Of a DNA stretch of 64,000 nucleotides, positions 14,613 through 28,100 are shown in pieces. A model generated the notes under the pieces. The model worked only from the letters and a program-made list of their open reading frames with translations. It searched no databases and was not told the DNA's origin. The number at the start of each line of letters is the position of its first letter. The stretch's first letter is position 1. The translations under genes and the position numbers were made by a program. This stretch comes from Phoronis australis (taxonomy: Eukaryota; Phoronida; Phoronidae): NCBI GenBank assembly GCA_002633005.1, contig NMRA01000376.1:217564-281563 (forward strand), given 5' to 3'.

Positions 14613-14884
14613 TCTGTTTCATGAAAAGCGACTTACGAGTTAATGAAAAATTTGGTCTTACGCCCCACGTAACTGTTTTTGAAAAATAATCAAATCTCAA
14701 TTGAGTAAAAATTCAAAGACTCTGGGAACTTTCACATAACTGCTAGTTACTGAGATAATTTCCACAAATTATTTTTATTCTGCAACGCGCTCATTTTCAC
14801 GAGGCTAATTTTTTCAGCAACCGCGAAGCGAAAACGTAAGACCAAATTTGTGTCGCAAGTCTTAAGTCACTTTCATAAAACAGA
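14613..14884. repeat. Inverted-repeat (foldback) element beside the gap
   Basis: The left arm (14613-14662), beginning TCTGTTTCATGAAA and ending AAATTTGGTCTTACG, is the approximate reverse complement of 14835-14884. The inner 15 bases match exactly and the outer ends match as TCTGTTTYATGAAA. The 172-bp interior is AT-rich without coding sign. A fragment resembling the right arm (GTAAG...TTGTCGCAAGT) recurs near 36560-36590. Confidence 0.65.
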
Positions 14885-14888
14885 CGCC

Positions 14889-17800
14889 AGATAATGCTTG
14901 GGACTTAGGTGACATGAAAACATCATCTTCTTTTATTCTATTAATTTATGGAAATAAATGGTAACATAAGCCTTCTTTAAAAATCCCCTGTGCAGTGAAC
15001 ATTGTCGTGTCCATTAAGCTAAGCATACTTCTTCAAGTGTTTGTTTTACAGCTGAGACCTGCTTTCCATGTTTACAATTTACAAGAGGTATAAAAAAACA
15101 TGAGCCTGAAAAGAACTAAAAAATAAAACTAATCCCTCTCGTTCTGCCTCGGTTTATAGTTATAATGTCTGACTGGTTTTTATGAGCGGAATATTTGATC
15201 ATCTGTAAATGAGAAAGGAGTATTTGATTTTACTCACACAAGTGCGAAATCAATTGAAGGGCATCAGACCTATTTTAAACTAATTGCCCATTTCATTGTG
15301 TGATTTGAATGGGACTTAATTCTAAATATTTTAGCGTTCAATTCAAAGTGTAATGCGGAATACGGCAGGCTTTGATTGTCGGCTTTACAAGGAAACGGTT
15401 TATTGTTAAGAGAAAATTGTACGTCTTCTTGCACTTACAACAAAACTGGTGTTTAATTTGAGGTGATTTGTGTGAAATTAAAATTAGAAAACCGTAAACA
15501 ATCATTGCGACATCAATTTAAATTGATTTTTGCAATTCGCACTGCACGCAGGGGTCATTATGAACTAATGACTAACCCTATGGCTTTATTTAAAACCAGT
15601 TTAACGATTTTGTCTTTGAATCTATTTTTTAATGTTGTGATTCACTTTTATCTGTTCGTAATTTGCTGTTCTATGGTTTTCAAATCTGACCCAAGATAAA
15701 CTCTGCAGCCACTGGTTCTAGCGAGAATCGCCACCATATCGTGTCACCATTTAGCGGTAGTGATGTCTTTGAGTAATCTGTTGGTCAAGCAACTTGTCGT
15801 ATGCAATGGTACAAAACGTATTTGAAGTGCAATGAATAAAATATAAAATATTGGTTTAGATTAATTAATAATTTCTACTACCCGGGCTGTCGGTGTGCCT
15901 GCATCTTTCAGTGATTTCGAGGGGGGATTTGCGCCTCCCCACTCCTTCCTCCACAGTCAGCTGTGTGTATGTTGCCGAGTGTGAGTCTGAACACAAACGT
16001 TTCTGAGTTAAAAGGCCATGACGAAAAGTGCAGCGCCGGGATAGGCGTTGTTGGCGCTACAGCAAGGATTTGCACCCGTTTTGCTTAGAGTCACTGAAAC
16101 ATATGGATTTATACCTTAAATTGTCTGAAATTGACCTACGCGTGTTATTCTCAGCAAGAGAAACCCACCTAGACAATCGTTTCACTTATTAGCCTCTTAA
16201 ACGAAATGATAGCTGTTCCAGTAATCATGTCGGCCATTGTTGCGGTGTGCGCGTATAATAGCGCCATAATGTACTCACCCCTGGAGATGACCTTATACAA
16301 TACACTGCCACAAATGTGCAGTTCTCTAGAGTGTCCGTCACATCTCACACACTCCTGTCTAGACTCACAAACAAGCTCACGTGTTCATCGAAACAGAAAT
16401 GGTCGAGTATTGGAAAGAATTTCATTAAAATGGCATCCATCGCCGTCGCAGAAACTTTTACGTTTTGTTTAGGGATAGACACATTTGTGTGATACTTGTC
16501 AAAATGACAAACCCACACATATTAGACAGCAAATATATATTGGCAGCAAAAGTCACACGTTGGTATAAAATATTTTATGCCTTGCAATTTCGCCAATGAA
16601 TGTTCAACTTTTTTCGGAACTGTGAATTCGAATACCGGCTCTTAACGTTCGCGAAGGTTGTGTAGCTAATTCGACAACATAGTTGCATGTATTCTGGTGT
16701 CGGTTCAGTGGTCAACTTGACCGCGTTAGGCTAAGATATGTTCTGAATGAAAAATGCTTTGCGGTGATTTTGCTTCATTAAATAAACAATAAAATGTACG
16801 GCGAGACTGACAGTGAGTAACTTGTGAAATTGTCCAGCATTCTTTTGGTTTCCTCGAATTAAACTAAGTTATATAAGTACATGTGTCGCGACAGCTTAAA
16901 TTAGACAATAGAGAATGCAGATAATAAGATTTCTAGAAACTTTGGCATAAAAAATAAGAAAGCTTATTTTATAACGACTACATAAACAGGTACCCTGTCT
17001 CGTATTGAATTAAATTCCAGTTCTCTTTACAAATTTAGGATTGTTTTCGTTGCGGATTATGAGTATTTTTATTAAAACCTTACTTTCAAAATGTATTCCA
17101 AGCTATTCCCTTCAACAACCTGGTGTGGTAGAAAAACACGACAAGATAGTTCGAAGTGACTTTACCTCCGCCAAAAAAGTAAAAGTTTTGGCACGTGTAT
17201 GTTGTAGTGTTTCTCATATTTAGTTACTATTCTATTTCGTTTATTTTATTTTGTTCAATTATATTTTATTTCATCTGAGAGTATGCATGTATGTTTTTAG
17301 ATGTCACGGCAAGTCAATAAAGAAAAAGAAAATGTCTGACTTAATTATATTATATAGATCATCTCACAAAATACATAACTGGTAAATAACAATAAGAAAC
17401 GAAACAAATAAAAATATAAGAACTGACCACGTACAAGTGCACACACCAACATATCATGGGATGTTCAATCACTGCTGATTTTAACTTGGTCAGAGAATGG
17501 TGTTTCTAAATAAAAAATATCGGCTACTATAGTAATAATTCTTTTTAGTACTAGAACAGCGTCAGTGCTTTACAGGGACTGTGTTCCACCATTTTGTAGG
17601 TAAACGAGGAGGCACCCTGAAGAGTCACCAGTCGTTGAACCTTAACATTACACAAAATTTACTTGAAGTGTAGTCAAATTTTCAGGAAGGTTTTAGAAAT
17701 TTTGGCAAACAGAGAAAACAATTATCACATATTCAAATCAACTTAAAACATCAAATACACATAAAAGATAAACAGACAGGATGGTCAATTTATTTTTTTT

Positions 17801-18400
17801 CTTTCTCAAGACATTTGTGTGCTGATGAAGACTCCAAAGTTAACACTGTTTAATTATCAGATTGGAACCAATGACGTCAGGTTACAGGGAAGAAGTTTGA
17901 AATCCTTCACCGGACAGGTTTCCCATTTTTACAACTGAACACATGATATCAATAGTCGTCTTTTACCCTACACAGTTAAGTTCCTTGACGGTATCCATTT
18001 ATACGCAGCACAAAATACGTCCACATATATATAAACACACAAAATCACATTTGCGTAGAAAGTAAAATGTATAACTTTGGATAAGTGGCAAACAAGTGTC
18101 ATGGAGACTCCGACGATATCAGCGAAACTGTTCGAAATTGCAGGCGCACGACCAGAACTGTAAGTGCACGAGTCTTTTGATTCCACCAGCAGTGGGGCGC
18201 GAGGCTGGTTCGCCAGATATCGCGGTTGACTAGATAACTCAACATGGAGTCCAAACGGAATCTATGTCTTTATTGCAGACGGAAATGACCTAGAATGAGA
18301 GCAAAACAACTTGTTGTACAATATGTTGAGTTAATTACGAAAACTGTCCATAAGAGATGACTTCTCCACAGCACCGTTAGGCTTTTCGAACAAGTGATAA
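14889..18400. other. Gene-free region downstream of Irx
   Basis: No confident exon was found. A short terminal Irx exon may lie here unseen. A CRE-like TGACGTCA is at 17872-17879. Confidence 0.4.
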
Positions 18401-18556
18401 CAGTGGCGGATTTAGAGGGGGTCAAGGGGCCATCCCCCCTAACATTCTCCCAGATTCCATTTGGCAGTTAGAGGGTGCGAATGTCTGACGGGGAAAACTC
18501 CTGGCTTATGCTCTGCCCTGCCCCTCTCCCAACTCAAAATCCTGGATCCGCCCCTG
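18401..18556. mobile_element. Short non-autonomous DNA transposon, CAG...CTG ends, 5-bp duplication
   Basis: The element begins CAGTGGCGGATTTAG and ends GATCCGCCCCTG, so the ends pair as CAGNGGCGGAT. It is flanked on both sides by GATAA, a 5-bp apparent target-site duplication. It is related to the copy at 18581-18891 (shared CCCCTAA-ATTCTCCC, CCATTTGGCAGT and AACTCAAAATCCTGGAT blocks). No transposase is present. The ends resemble hAT-type termini, some lineages of which duplicate 5-6 bp, but the family is not proved. Confidence 0.75.
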
Positions 18557-18580
18557 GATAATGAGACTTTTCTTAGAATC

Positions 18581-18891
18581 CAGTGACAGACTTAGGGGGG
18601 AGGGCCAAGGGGGCTATGCCCCCCTAAAATTCTCCCTGATACCATTTGGCAGTCCGGGGTGTGAATTGCTGACCAGCATATGTGCGCACCAGGGGGCTCG
18701 GGGGCGAATGCACAATGCATAGACCTTGAACAAACTCTGTTTACCGTTTTTTTTTTGGTAATAAGGTCCAAAAATCCAAAAATTCGAGACGTCTGCATCC
18801 CTACATTTTAGGCTGGGCGCGCGCATTTGGCAAAATTTTGGTTATTCCTGTTCTCTGGCCCCCCCTAACTCAAAATCCTGGATTCGCCCTG
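18581..18891. mobile_element. Second copy of the CAG...CTG element, 311 bp
   Basis: Starts CAGTGACAGACTTAGGGGGG and ends CCTGGATTCGCCCTG, with GAATC immediately outside both ends (5-bp duplication). It carries about 150 bp of extra internal sequence relative to the copy at 18401. Both insertions lie just beyond the last identified Irx exon, within its last intron or 3' flank. Confidence 0.75.
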
Positions 18892-19026
18892 GAATCTCAG
18901 CACAGAAATTCCATTTCCGGCTAAACATTTAACAACCTCTATAAACGCTGAACATCAAAACAAAACTTGTTCCAAGTCAAAACAAGTAACTGGCACTACA
19001 ATATTTAAATGTAAAAGGTCACATAC

Positions 19027-19108
19027 CCTTTAACAACTGGTCTAAATGCTGTGGTAGCTGACGTGGTTTTATCACTAGATGGCAGACTGTGCTCACTTTT
19101 TCTCTCGT
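19027..19108 (-). CDS. Irx: Irx coding exon 6, probably penultimate or last
   Basis: Acceptor TTTGTTTTGCAG ends at 19109. The exon joins exon 5 through a split aspartate codon and reads [14 protein letters not shown], then [13 protein letters not shown]. The AFRPV-K sequence matches the short conserved motif near Irx C-termini. After AAAGG comes GTATGT, a good splice donor at 19026, implying a further short terminal exon below 19.0 kb that I could not identify. Without splicing, translation would add GYVTFYI and stop at TAA 19007-19005. In that case the first downstream AATAAA I noticed is near 18274-18269. Confidence 0.78.
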
Positions 19109-22100
19109 CTGCAAAACAAAGAACTGCTGAAGTGCGTCACGTGTTAATCAAGGTTCCAGCTACAAACATTTGACAACCTGGCACCTAAACAATGAAGACA
19201 ACAGATGTCGCTAGTACAAATGTCACGAAAGAGCGGTTTCGAGACATTATTTTTAGCTCAAGTCATCGAGATTAATCACGTGTTAAAAGAAACTTTTTTG
19301 AAAAATTAACAATTCAAAGGACAATTTTAATAGAACATCAATAAATTACTGGTGTATCAGATTTGGGAACAAGTTTCCTGCCTGTTAAATGGTAGAAGAA
19401 CTTCACTGAAATACGGGATCACTTCATTTTACCAATTCTGAATACAGTGCAGTTTACTGAATACAAGTTGCCACGACTTTGCTTAGTCGTGTTTTCTTTA
19501 CAAACGAACCAAAGCAAATCAATGCGCTGCGGGTTGCTGCCACAACTTGTGTTTTTATCAGTTACCGCGAGTTCATGACATGTTCAGTGGAGATATTCGC
19601 GGCAGGATACGTAGAAAAAGTGCTTGTAAAACAGCGAGATTTATCTTATGAGCGCGTTGTTACACAATTCGTGTTTGTTGTAATCTCTCGCGGAGGAACA
19701 AGGTCACGGCGGATTTTGATAGGGCAACGACTGCTCAGCCCCTGAACTGCTGCATTGAGGATGGAAACTCTACACACGATTGAAATGAACAATTTAGTTT
19801 TGCCAGATTGGCATTGTTTGATATTGAAATTCGTGGCCCTTGCCTTTTAATCAACCAGGTCCTTGGATAAAAAAAATTGAAGATGAAACATGGGTTTAAG
19901 AAATGCAAACTAAACAGAGGTGATTGAGCGGTTTTTATACTTCAGCACTAAAATGAAAACAGACTGATAGTTCGAAAATAAGATTCAGCACAAGAAAATA
20001 GGATTATAAGATGCAATATGACTGTTGTGTACTGATTCGACAAAAATAAATAAACAAAAGCACCTACCAGAAATAGAACTTGTTGGTAACCTTGACAGAG
20101 CCGGTGGGTAACGTATGGATGATGGTAGAGGCGTAGCTATTTTGGTCGATGCCCCAGTACTGGGAGTACCCCCCGGCAATGAAGAGGTGGTCGTGGTGTG
20201 CGCTATAGGAGGGAATGAATACGGATGTGGCAATCGAAGATGAGTTGGATACCGTCCGTCTACCCAGTGACTCAGTGTGTGGATCGCCGACGGATAGGGC
20301 TGTCCCGGCTTTGGACTTGTAGGGAATGCTGTCGAAATGGGTGACTTCCTGTCGTTGTTACCCGATGTAGCGACGTGTGCCAGCGACCATATACGCGGTT
20401 TGACCGGGCTCGGGCTTTTCCGCGATTCTTTGGTCGCTGTTGGTGTCGAGGAAGATGGCGTTGCTGGCCTGTGTGTCTGTTTGTCAGGACTATTTTCTTC
20501 TGGTGTGGGTGTGTGACGTGGACTAGACGGCGGTGGTGTGGATCTATCGTTACTGTGGACTGAAAGGTCGCGAAGGTCATCGTCTTCCTTATCGGAATCT
20601 GAAATGGGAGTGGGACATTTCAACATACGCCCATTTGATAACAAAATGTAGAAATGAAAATGCAAATCAAAATGTCGACACAGCTGATAACAAGTATCAT
20701 TTAACACGTCACTCTCAATTTCAGTTTATTTCTTCACCTTAAAAGAGGGTTTGTTCAAGCCCGATGTTTAGGTTTGCATTTGTATGACAGCAACTTCAAC
20801 CTTTCAACGAAATTCTCCACTTTCGTTAGTCTTAAGGTCTACTTGTGTTGGTTCAGAGTGTCTCCGCATTTAATTCAATAATTGTTTTACAAGAAACATA
20901 GGATAAAGAATTCATTTAGCTAATAGCCACCATATTGAAGACTTCAAAGCTAAAAGACACCTAAAAATTAAATTGTCTTATTCCCATGACTGCATCATAA
21001 TTAATCAGCAGTTATTGAATGCACTGCTCGTCAATTAGAAAACTGTTTGACGATACTGGCTCGGTTTTCCCAACGACGTGGCAGATGATGCGCCTGTACA
21101 CGACACGTCATCCGTGTATGTCTGGCTTTCAACATGTATGTTGCAGAGGCAAGTAAACCGGACTACCAGCGTTATTTTGATTCTGCCTAATTAAGCTAAT
21201 AAATTAAAGTGGTTGCATGTAAATAGCGTGCGACTCCCGTTAAATAACGTGGCTACTAAAGAGCCTTAAGAACACTTATAAGGATCAAACAGAAATTTAC
21301 AAATGTGCGTAATCAATTTTATACAAAACCCTATTAGAATGCCGCTACAGTGGTAAATCAATAGGCAACCTGCATGAGAAGTTAAACTCCTTGTCGCAGG
21401 CGGATGTTTAAAATAGTCATATTGTCAATATTTTATATTTGAACAACGTGTCAGACAGCATCTCACATGTTTTTTACGTTTGACTTTTTACGCGGCTATG
21501 ATCCCATTGAAACTGAACAATGGAATAGCGAAAAGTACACGTTTTCGCGTTGGCTGACACAATAGCGAAAATTTGTGGAAACAGGCGGTGTAGTGGAAAA
21601 CTAGAATATAAACAGCCCGAGGCAGTTTAACAGTGTGTTTGGTGTTAAGGAGCCACGTGAAATGGTCTGAGAAAACACGCTACCAGTGACCTTGGAAACC
21701 AACAGTTTGTGATTATTTACACCTAAAAACAAGAACGCATTCCGATCGTACACGGCAGTACGAAAAGGCATTCGATTTCGATGGCGACTTGATCAAGTTT
21801 GGCGCGTATACATGAATAAACTTCAATATTTAAAACAATGTATCCGTCGTCGTTCAAACCTAAATTTGAGTTAAGATAACTGACCTTCATGAAATCGGTC
21901 TACACTTGTTCCTTACTCAGAATATAAACGACTCCTCGGCTTGGGAAGACCTGACAGTTCGTTATTGCTTGAGGCAATGCTCAGCGCATAAAATGACCTG
22001 CCGGATAAACCCAATTTATTGAGGCTGTTCTCAAACAATAGCGAACTGTCAATACTTCCAAAAATAACGTCTTATCTCAGTAAAAACACTCTGACACCAA

Positions 22101-25100
22101 TTGTACAACGTTTATAGGTGGCATTAGTAAAAAAACACTTTTTTATCAGAAGACGGGGTACAAAGTGGTGAAAGTTTCTGAAGCAAATTTAGTTCTAGGT
22201 TTTATGCAATACAGTTTACCATTTCGAAGTAGCTTGCGCATAGAAAAACTCACTACTCCAGGCAATTTCAAATCTATACATATATGCATGTTGTGGAAAT
22301 GCAAACCGATGTATATCCCCATTCAATGCTATCATTTAATATTTCAACCAGGTTAATTTATAAGCATGTGTTGAACTTTTTGTTTGTGGGTTATAAAACA
22401 CAGTCTATTGAAATATTTATGTCATAAAGTCTGCAATCAGTGTCTAAGTTAAAACTCAAAGGGATAATTCAGTGATCATTTTTTCTACGGTAGAAGGCAC
22501 AGTGACGCAAAAAAATAATAAATTTGCGCGAATCAAAAATAGTGTTGGCGTTATTTAAAATTCTCTTTAAACTACGTAAGCAGTTACGCTATTTTGATTT
22601 GAAATCAAAGACACGAGGAAAGACGCGAGAATATTCGAATGGGAAATGTCTATTACAAGACAATTAAAGTCTTTAACTGAATGAGACACTATTACTTTTT
22701 TGATGTGGCCTGCCTAGTGCGGAATAGTGTACATTATCAAATGTTGTTTGCTTCGCCAATTAAAAACAGGTCATGTTATGTCGTTAATTAAAATTTAATG
22801 AGCACGTGAGCGTTTCAGAACAATTGTTAACTGATGATTACAATTAATCAAATCGTTGAATAATTTGTCTGGTCGTGTAAATTATTTCATTGTAAATAAT
22901 TCATCACCAACAAGTCAAATTCAAATAGAAACATATGGTTACCGTGTTAATTATTTTACATAATTTCTTTGAAGCTGGCGCTAGGGGGATTTTAACGACA
23001 ACTTGGGGAATAATTTTAACACTAACCTACCTTTGTAAAAATTTAGTTTCAGTCACGCTATGGGGAAACTAAAGGTTATTCCTACTGTCGTTTTCGGGCA
23101 CATTTTAGCTCATTGAATATCTAAATTTAAAACGCAAAGCTTTTACACCGTATGTCCGTATACGATGGAAAACCCAAGTGAATAATAACAAAAACTTCTA
23201 GTACACACATACAAAATGCGAATGTGTTTCTCCATAACGCGTGCAGGTACACAGGTCAGAGTTCAATTAATTGCAGGTCCCGCGGATTTGTAGTAACTCA
23301 GCAAACTCGTTGTTTCCATTAATAGAGTAGTCACTAACCATGAGAACAGCCACTCAAGAGCAGGGACTTAGCTGAAGTTTAGTACTATCAAGAATTAGTA
23401 AAAATATTGACCAAGCGCTAATCCGCGCTAGCGTCTGATTCGCCGGATATTCACTAGAGTCGATGCAATGTGGTCCTTTATCTCAATCTCGATATTAATA
23501 CAAAATTAAATACACAATAACCGAACCTCTTGAGGCTAATGGACCAAATGTCAAAATTCTATCTTGATCCTATGTTGATGTACGACATAGTAACACAGGG
23601 AAATATGTCTAATTCGCTGACAATTGAAAATAAAAGTTAGCGTGTTGCAGCTGATCGGGATTATACTTAGGGTGTATGTCCACATCTCGAATGTTCATGA
23701 GAGGACACGGGATCAGTCCTACACTACAGTGAATGTTCAAGAGCTATAAGGGAACCTTTCGAGTCCTATTGCACCCAACTTATGTTTAATAAATATTGCA
23801 GTCTTTTGATTCACGAATCTTCAACTAAAACAACTGCAATACTACCAACAGAGGCAGTGTTCAAGTGATTTGTCCCTAGCTAAGCCACGTCCCCCCTCCA
23901 CACATAAACAGTGGTGATGATTTCAAAATAATGAGTTAATAAATAAAATGATAGATAGGTAAACTAAGTAGCACACAGATTTATCGTTTAATTCATTGTG
24001 GCACGAATATAAATACCATATGACCAATGCTACAGTAAATTAGTGTATTAGCGTCATACTACCAATATTGTTACCGATTATATAATTAATGTAGGCCTAC
24101 AGCTGACACAAGGAACCTCGGGTATCAACTAAGTAAATCTTGATAAATTTTTAAAAACTGGCATACCAAAGGACACTAAGACAAAAGAAGACTTTTCTCA
24201 AATCGAAAAATAAGAAACTGGCCCTGGTCGCGTTTTGTCTGATTATTTAAGCATTTTTTTTAAGCACGAGAATAAACCACGACTATTTGGAATCTATATT
24301 TCAGAGAAAAGCTAGTGCGAGGAATGTGGCTGGAAAATGCTAGCAGTTATCATTTCTGTCCACAAATGTTTACAATTTGAAAGTTTCGTATTGATCTGTA
24401 ATGCATCAGCACTTCAAACACACATGTTGTGCTGGTTTCCATAGGAACACTCTTCCTAATCAAGACGTGGTTGATATCGAAACACATCAGTTGTGTATAT
24501 TCGATTTTTCCTGGAGTTTTAGTTTCGGCAAACTCAACCTAAAATTTACTGCACTATCGTTTTTCTTTTAATCTTTTTAGGTTACGCGAGTTTATCGATT
24601 AACCTTACGAATGCAGGATTAAATAAAGTATTATCTGTACGGACAAAAATCAGGCATGCCAAGTTATCATTTTGCATAACCGACTGTTGGGTTAGGGACG
24701 TAGTCTTTTCACCGATACAACAACTGTTCAAATAATAAATAAGGGCCTCCTATGTTCAAGAATTACCAAAATTGACCCAATCTAAGAAAAACAATAACCA
24801 CAGTTCAGACCTTCATAGGGGCATCCTGGAAGGTCAAGTTATTTAACGAAGGAATTCGAATTTTAATACTGTGAAATTGAATGAATGAGTGCGAACAAGA
24901 GGACATCACGCACTGTTGTTATTTAAACTCGCGCACCTGCGCAATGATGCCTTCATTACAACAAGATTAATTACCAATACTATTCAGGTGTTCAAATAAG
25001 TGCAACTTGGATCAGTTAAGGTTAAAATAATTAAATTCCAAGTCCACAACTTAGAAAATAAAATCATTTGTGAAATGTGCATGACTAACACATGCTGGGA

Positions 25101-28100
25101 TGAACATTTTTTATATTTTAATTACCTGTAACATGATTCTATTTCATGATATAAAATAGTTTTGCACTGTCATAAAACAGTAAAAATATTACTTTTTTTC
25201 AAAGAAATGAAATGTTTTGTTATTCCTGGTGGATTTTTCAAAGTAATAACGTGAAATAGTTTTTGAATCATAAATTATGTAAAAGCATAACAATCTGTCT
25301 TCACTTGTAAATGTAAACATATGCTTGCCTTGTACATTTAGGCACAGGGTGATCTAAATAACACTGAAGGGACACAATCAGTTTTACGACAGAAAAACGT
25401 ATTTTAAGTATTATTTATTGTTGGGTGAGATATACCTCTTGAAGTTATTACCTTTCACCACATAAAACAAAAAATCCGTAATGTTTGTGATTTTACTACA
25501 AATTGTCAATTGTCGCTGTTCGCTCAGATCAAGGTCGGTGACTGTACCATTTTATCCGCTATCTATCGAGTGGAGTTAGTTCCGCCAGCAAAACGTTTTA
25601 CTAGCACGACGGGGATTGTGAGTTCGATTAGCGTCCTAGTTTATCTCAGAAATTACTTCTTTCGACGATAATACCACATTGTAAGCTATCCACAGTTGAT
25701 CAAGTGACCTACCTAAATCTTTGTCATCAACGTCACTGTCCCCGTCTTTGCCGTCACCGTCTTCGTCCTCATCCCCACAGCGATTCCTCGGTGACCACGT
25801 CATCTTATTCTCTTTCTTCAGACGTCTACGAGCGTTAGCGAACCACGTAGAGACCTGAGTCAGTGTCATTTTCGTAATTATTGCTAACATGATTTTTTCG
25901 CCCTTTGTGGGGTAAGGATTTTTCCTGTGTTCGTATAACCATGCCTTCAACGTGCTTGTGGTCTCCCTTGTGGCATTTTTTCGCCGCGCTTGATTGAGAT
26001 CCATGCCAGCATACCTGAAACATGTTTTGTCTATTCTTGATGCCTACACCAATGTCTACAAAATGTAATTGAACCGTCATACGAATCTATTTTCGTTTTT
26101 TTTTTTTTTCAAACAACGACGTCTCATCGCGCGAAATTTGCTGATAAGATTAATGTGCTACAATTAAAAAGAGGGGTAATATTTGCGTCATTTAAAACTT
26201 CTCACACTGGTGAAATATTGTTCGAGGATAATAATCCGCGATCAAATTTATTCTGTATTAACGAAAACGACACACCAAGTACGTGTAGCACCGAGGGATA
26301 TTTTCAAAATAACTTCCAAGGAACATTAGCAGCATCAATCGATACCTTTCGCTATATTTTTGTGTACAATGTGGCTGCACAAATAGTCAAACTGATTTGT
26401 ACCGTACGAGCAATGACAATCATTGCTAAAATTTCTTCAACAACACATGATGAAATACAACGCTATGTGGAATATCTACTGTTTACTCGTGTATCAACGC
26501 GTACAGAGTTCACTAAAGTGAACTGGTCGGCGCAACCGAGTGCTAAATCCAAGTTTCCGCTCTTTTTACATACAAAAACGTGATAGTACTGAGAATAACA
26601 CTTACCCTCCGTAAGAATATGCCGCCATCGCCGCTGGATCGTAAGGATAGCACGCCGCCGGCTGTGCCAGCCGCCAGGCGGCTTCGGGGTTGTCCTTCAA
26701 CTCATTGTAAGCCGCTGCATTCTGGTGAAAATTTGACATAGTTAATACTCTTGGATCTATTTCATTTATCAAAACAGTGGAATACAATTTTGTACCGATA
26801 AGATATCTGCAGATAATCAACAAAATAAAACTTCAGAAAAATTGTTTTGTTTTATCTAAACTTGTTACCAAACAACGTCTTTTAATCTTATTTTGTAAAC
26901 TTAAAAACTTCTTGTTCCATTTCTGCGGAACAGTTATTCTTTTCTGGGTACAAGAAATTTCGAAACGCCACTGGCACTCATAATTGAATATATACAATAG
27001 TAAATAGTAAAAAGTGTACTGAGGCGAAATATTATTGCTCGAAATCCATACTAGTTTTTCTTGTGCACAATGAAAGTAGATGTCTCAGACGGGGCTGAGC
27101 CCAGTTGATTACTTTTATGGCCAATCAACTTGTGAATGACAGCTGAGTTTACACTAAGTCCAGTTTATAAGTCACGCCAAGTTTTGCATTTCTCGTTATC
27201 TACACGTCCATTGTTAAGTTTTATTACCAATTCGTGTCAACCAATATCGCACTGACAGATGACAATGTTTTTAAGAAACTTTTTTATTTCCAGCGTTCAC
27301 CAGTTGTGAGGATTTAAACAGGGCCAAAGCCAATTGATCGTAGGTTGATTTATGACTTCGTACAACTCTCGGGACAGCTCGTTTAGAGAATTCTGGTGTT
27401 AACAAGAAGAGCTTAACCAGGGATGTCGTCTGGTTTTTTGCGCTTGTCATGTCGTGTAACTTTTTACGTTTATGGGAGTACAGATATGAGAATGACAGTT
27501 ACATGAACGACGAAGGAATGCAAAGAGCACTACAGCTTGACAAAAATGAAGGAAGCTGTTTATTTAACTTAAATTCGTGTACTTTAGCAGAAGGGGTGAT
27601 TCGAAAGTGCCAAGAACGATGCCAATGTTACCTCTAAGGATTTTCGGTCTGCAGATATGAATGGTGTTATTAATATATATGTCTATAATTATATTTATAT
27701 TTATATTTATACTTGTTTTAGTCTTGTGGAGTGATAGTCATTTAACACGACTTATCAACCCATTTGCTAACTTGCGAATAACATAACATATCTACTTTAC
27801 CAAAACAAAACGTAATATTTGATTACTACGTCTTCATAGAACATGCCTAATTCTTTGGTTTTAGGCTTACAACGAGTCATTGCAAATGTTCGAAAGGGTA
27901 AAAATCTTGCTACTGATGCGCGATTAAGTTGATTGAAAGTTGCTTTTAGTATAACAGTGTCATACGCATCATGTTTCACTATGCCTTTTTATCAGCGTTG
28001 TACATGGAATAAACGTGCAGGGAGTGATAATGAATTGACGAGATAATGACCGGAGGCTACTCAAAACTCTTCAGCTAATTAATCGCTCATAAAACAACGG

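Noticed and set aside
14425-14700. Open frames crossing 14506-14612
   Set aside because: They run through undetermined bases.
17968-18186. Possible terminal Irx exon after a CTTACAG acceptor on the minus strand
   Set aside because: The frame would join in phase but the peptide is hydrophobic, carries no Irx-like tail and lies beyond two transposon insertions. Support was insufficient.
20272-20742. Overlapping open frames on both strands at 20.3-20.7 kb
   Set aside because: They are other-frame shadows of Irx exon 5, whose high GC keeps all frames open.
25600-25650. tRNA-like GAGTTCGATTAGC near 25620
   Set aside because: No A box at the right spacing and no cloverleaf; it lies in Irx intron 4.
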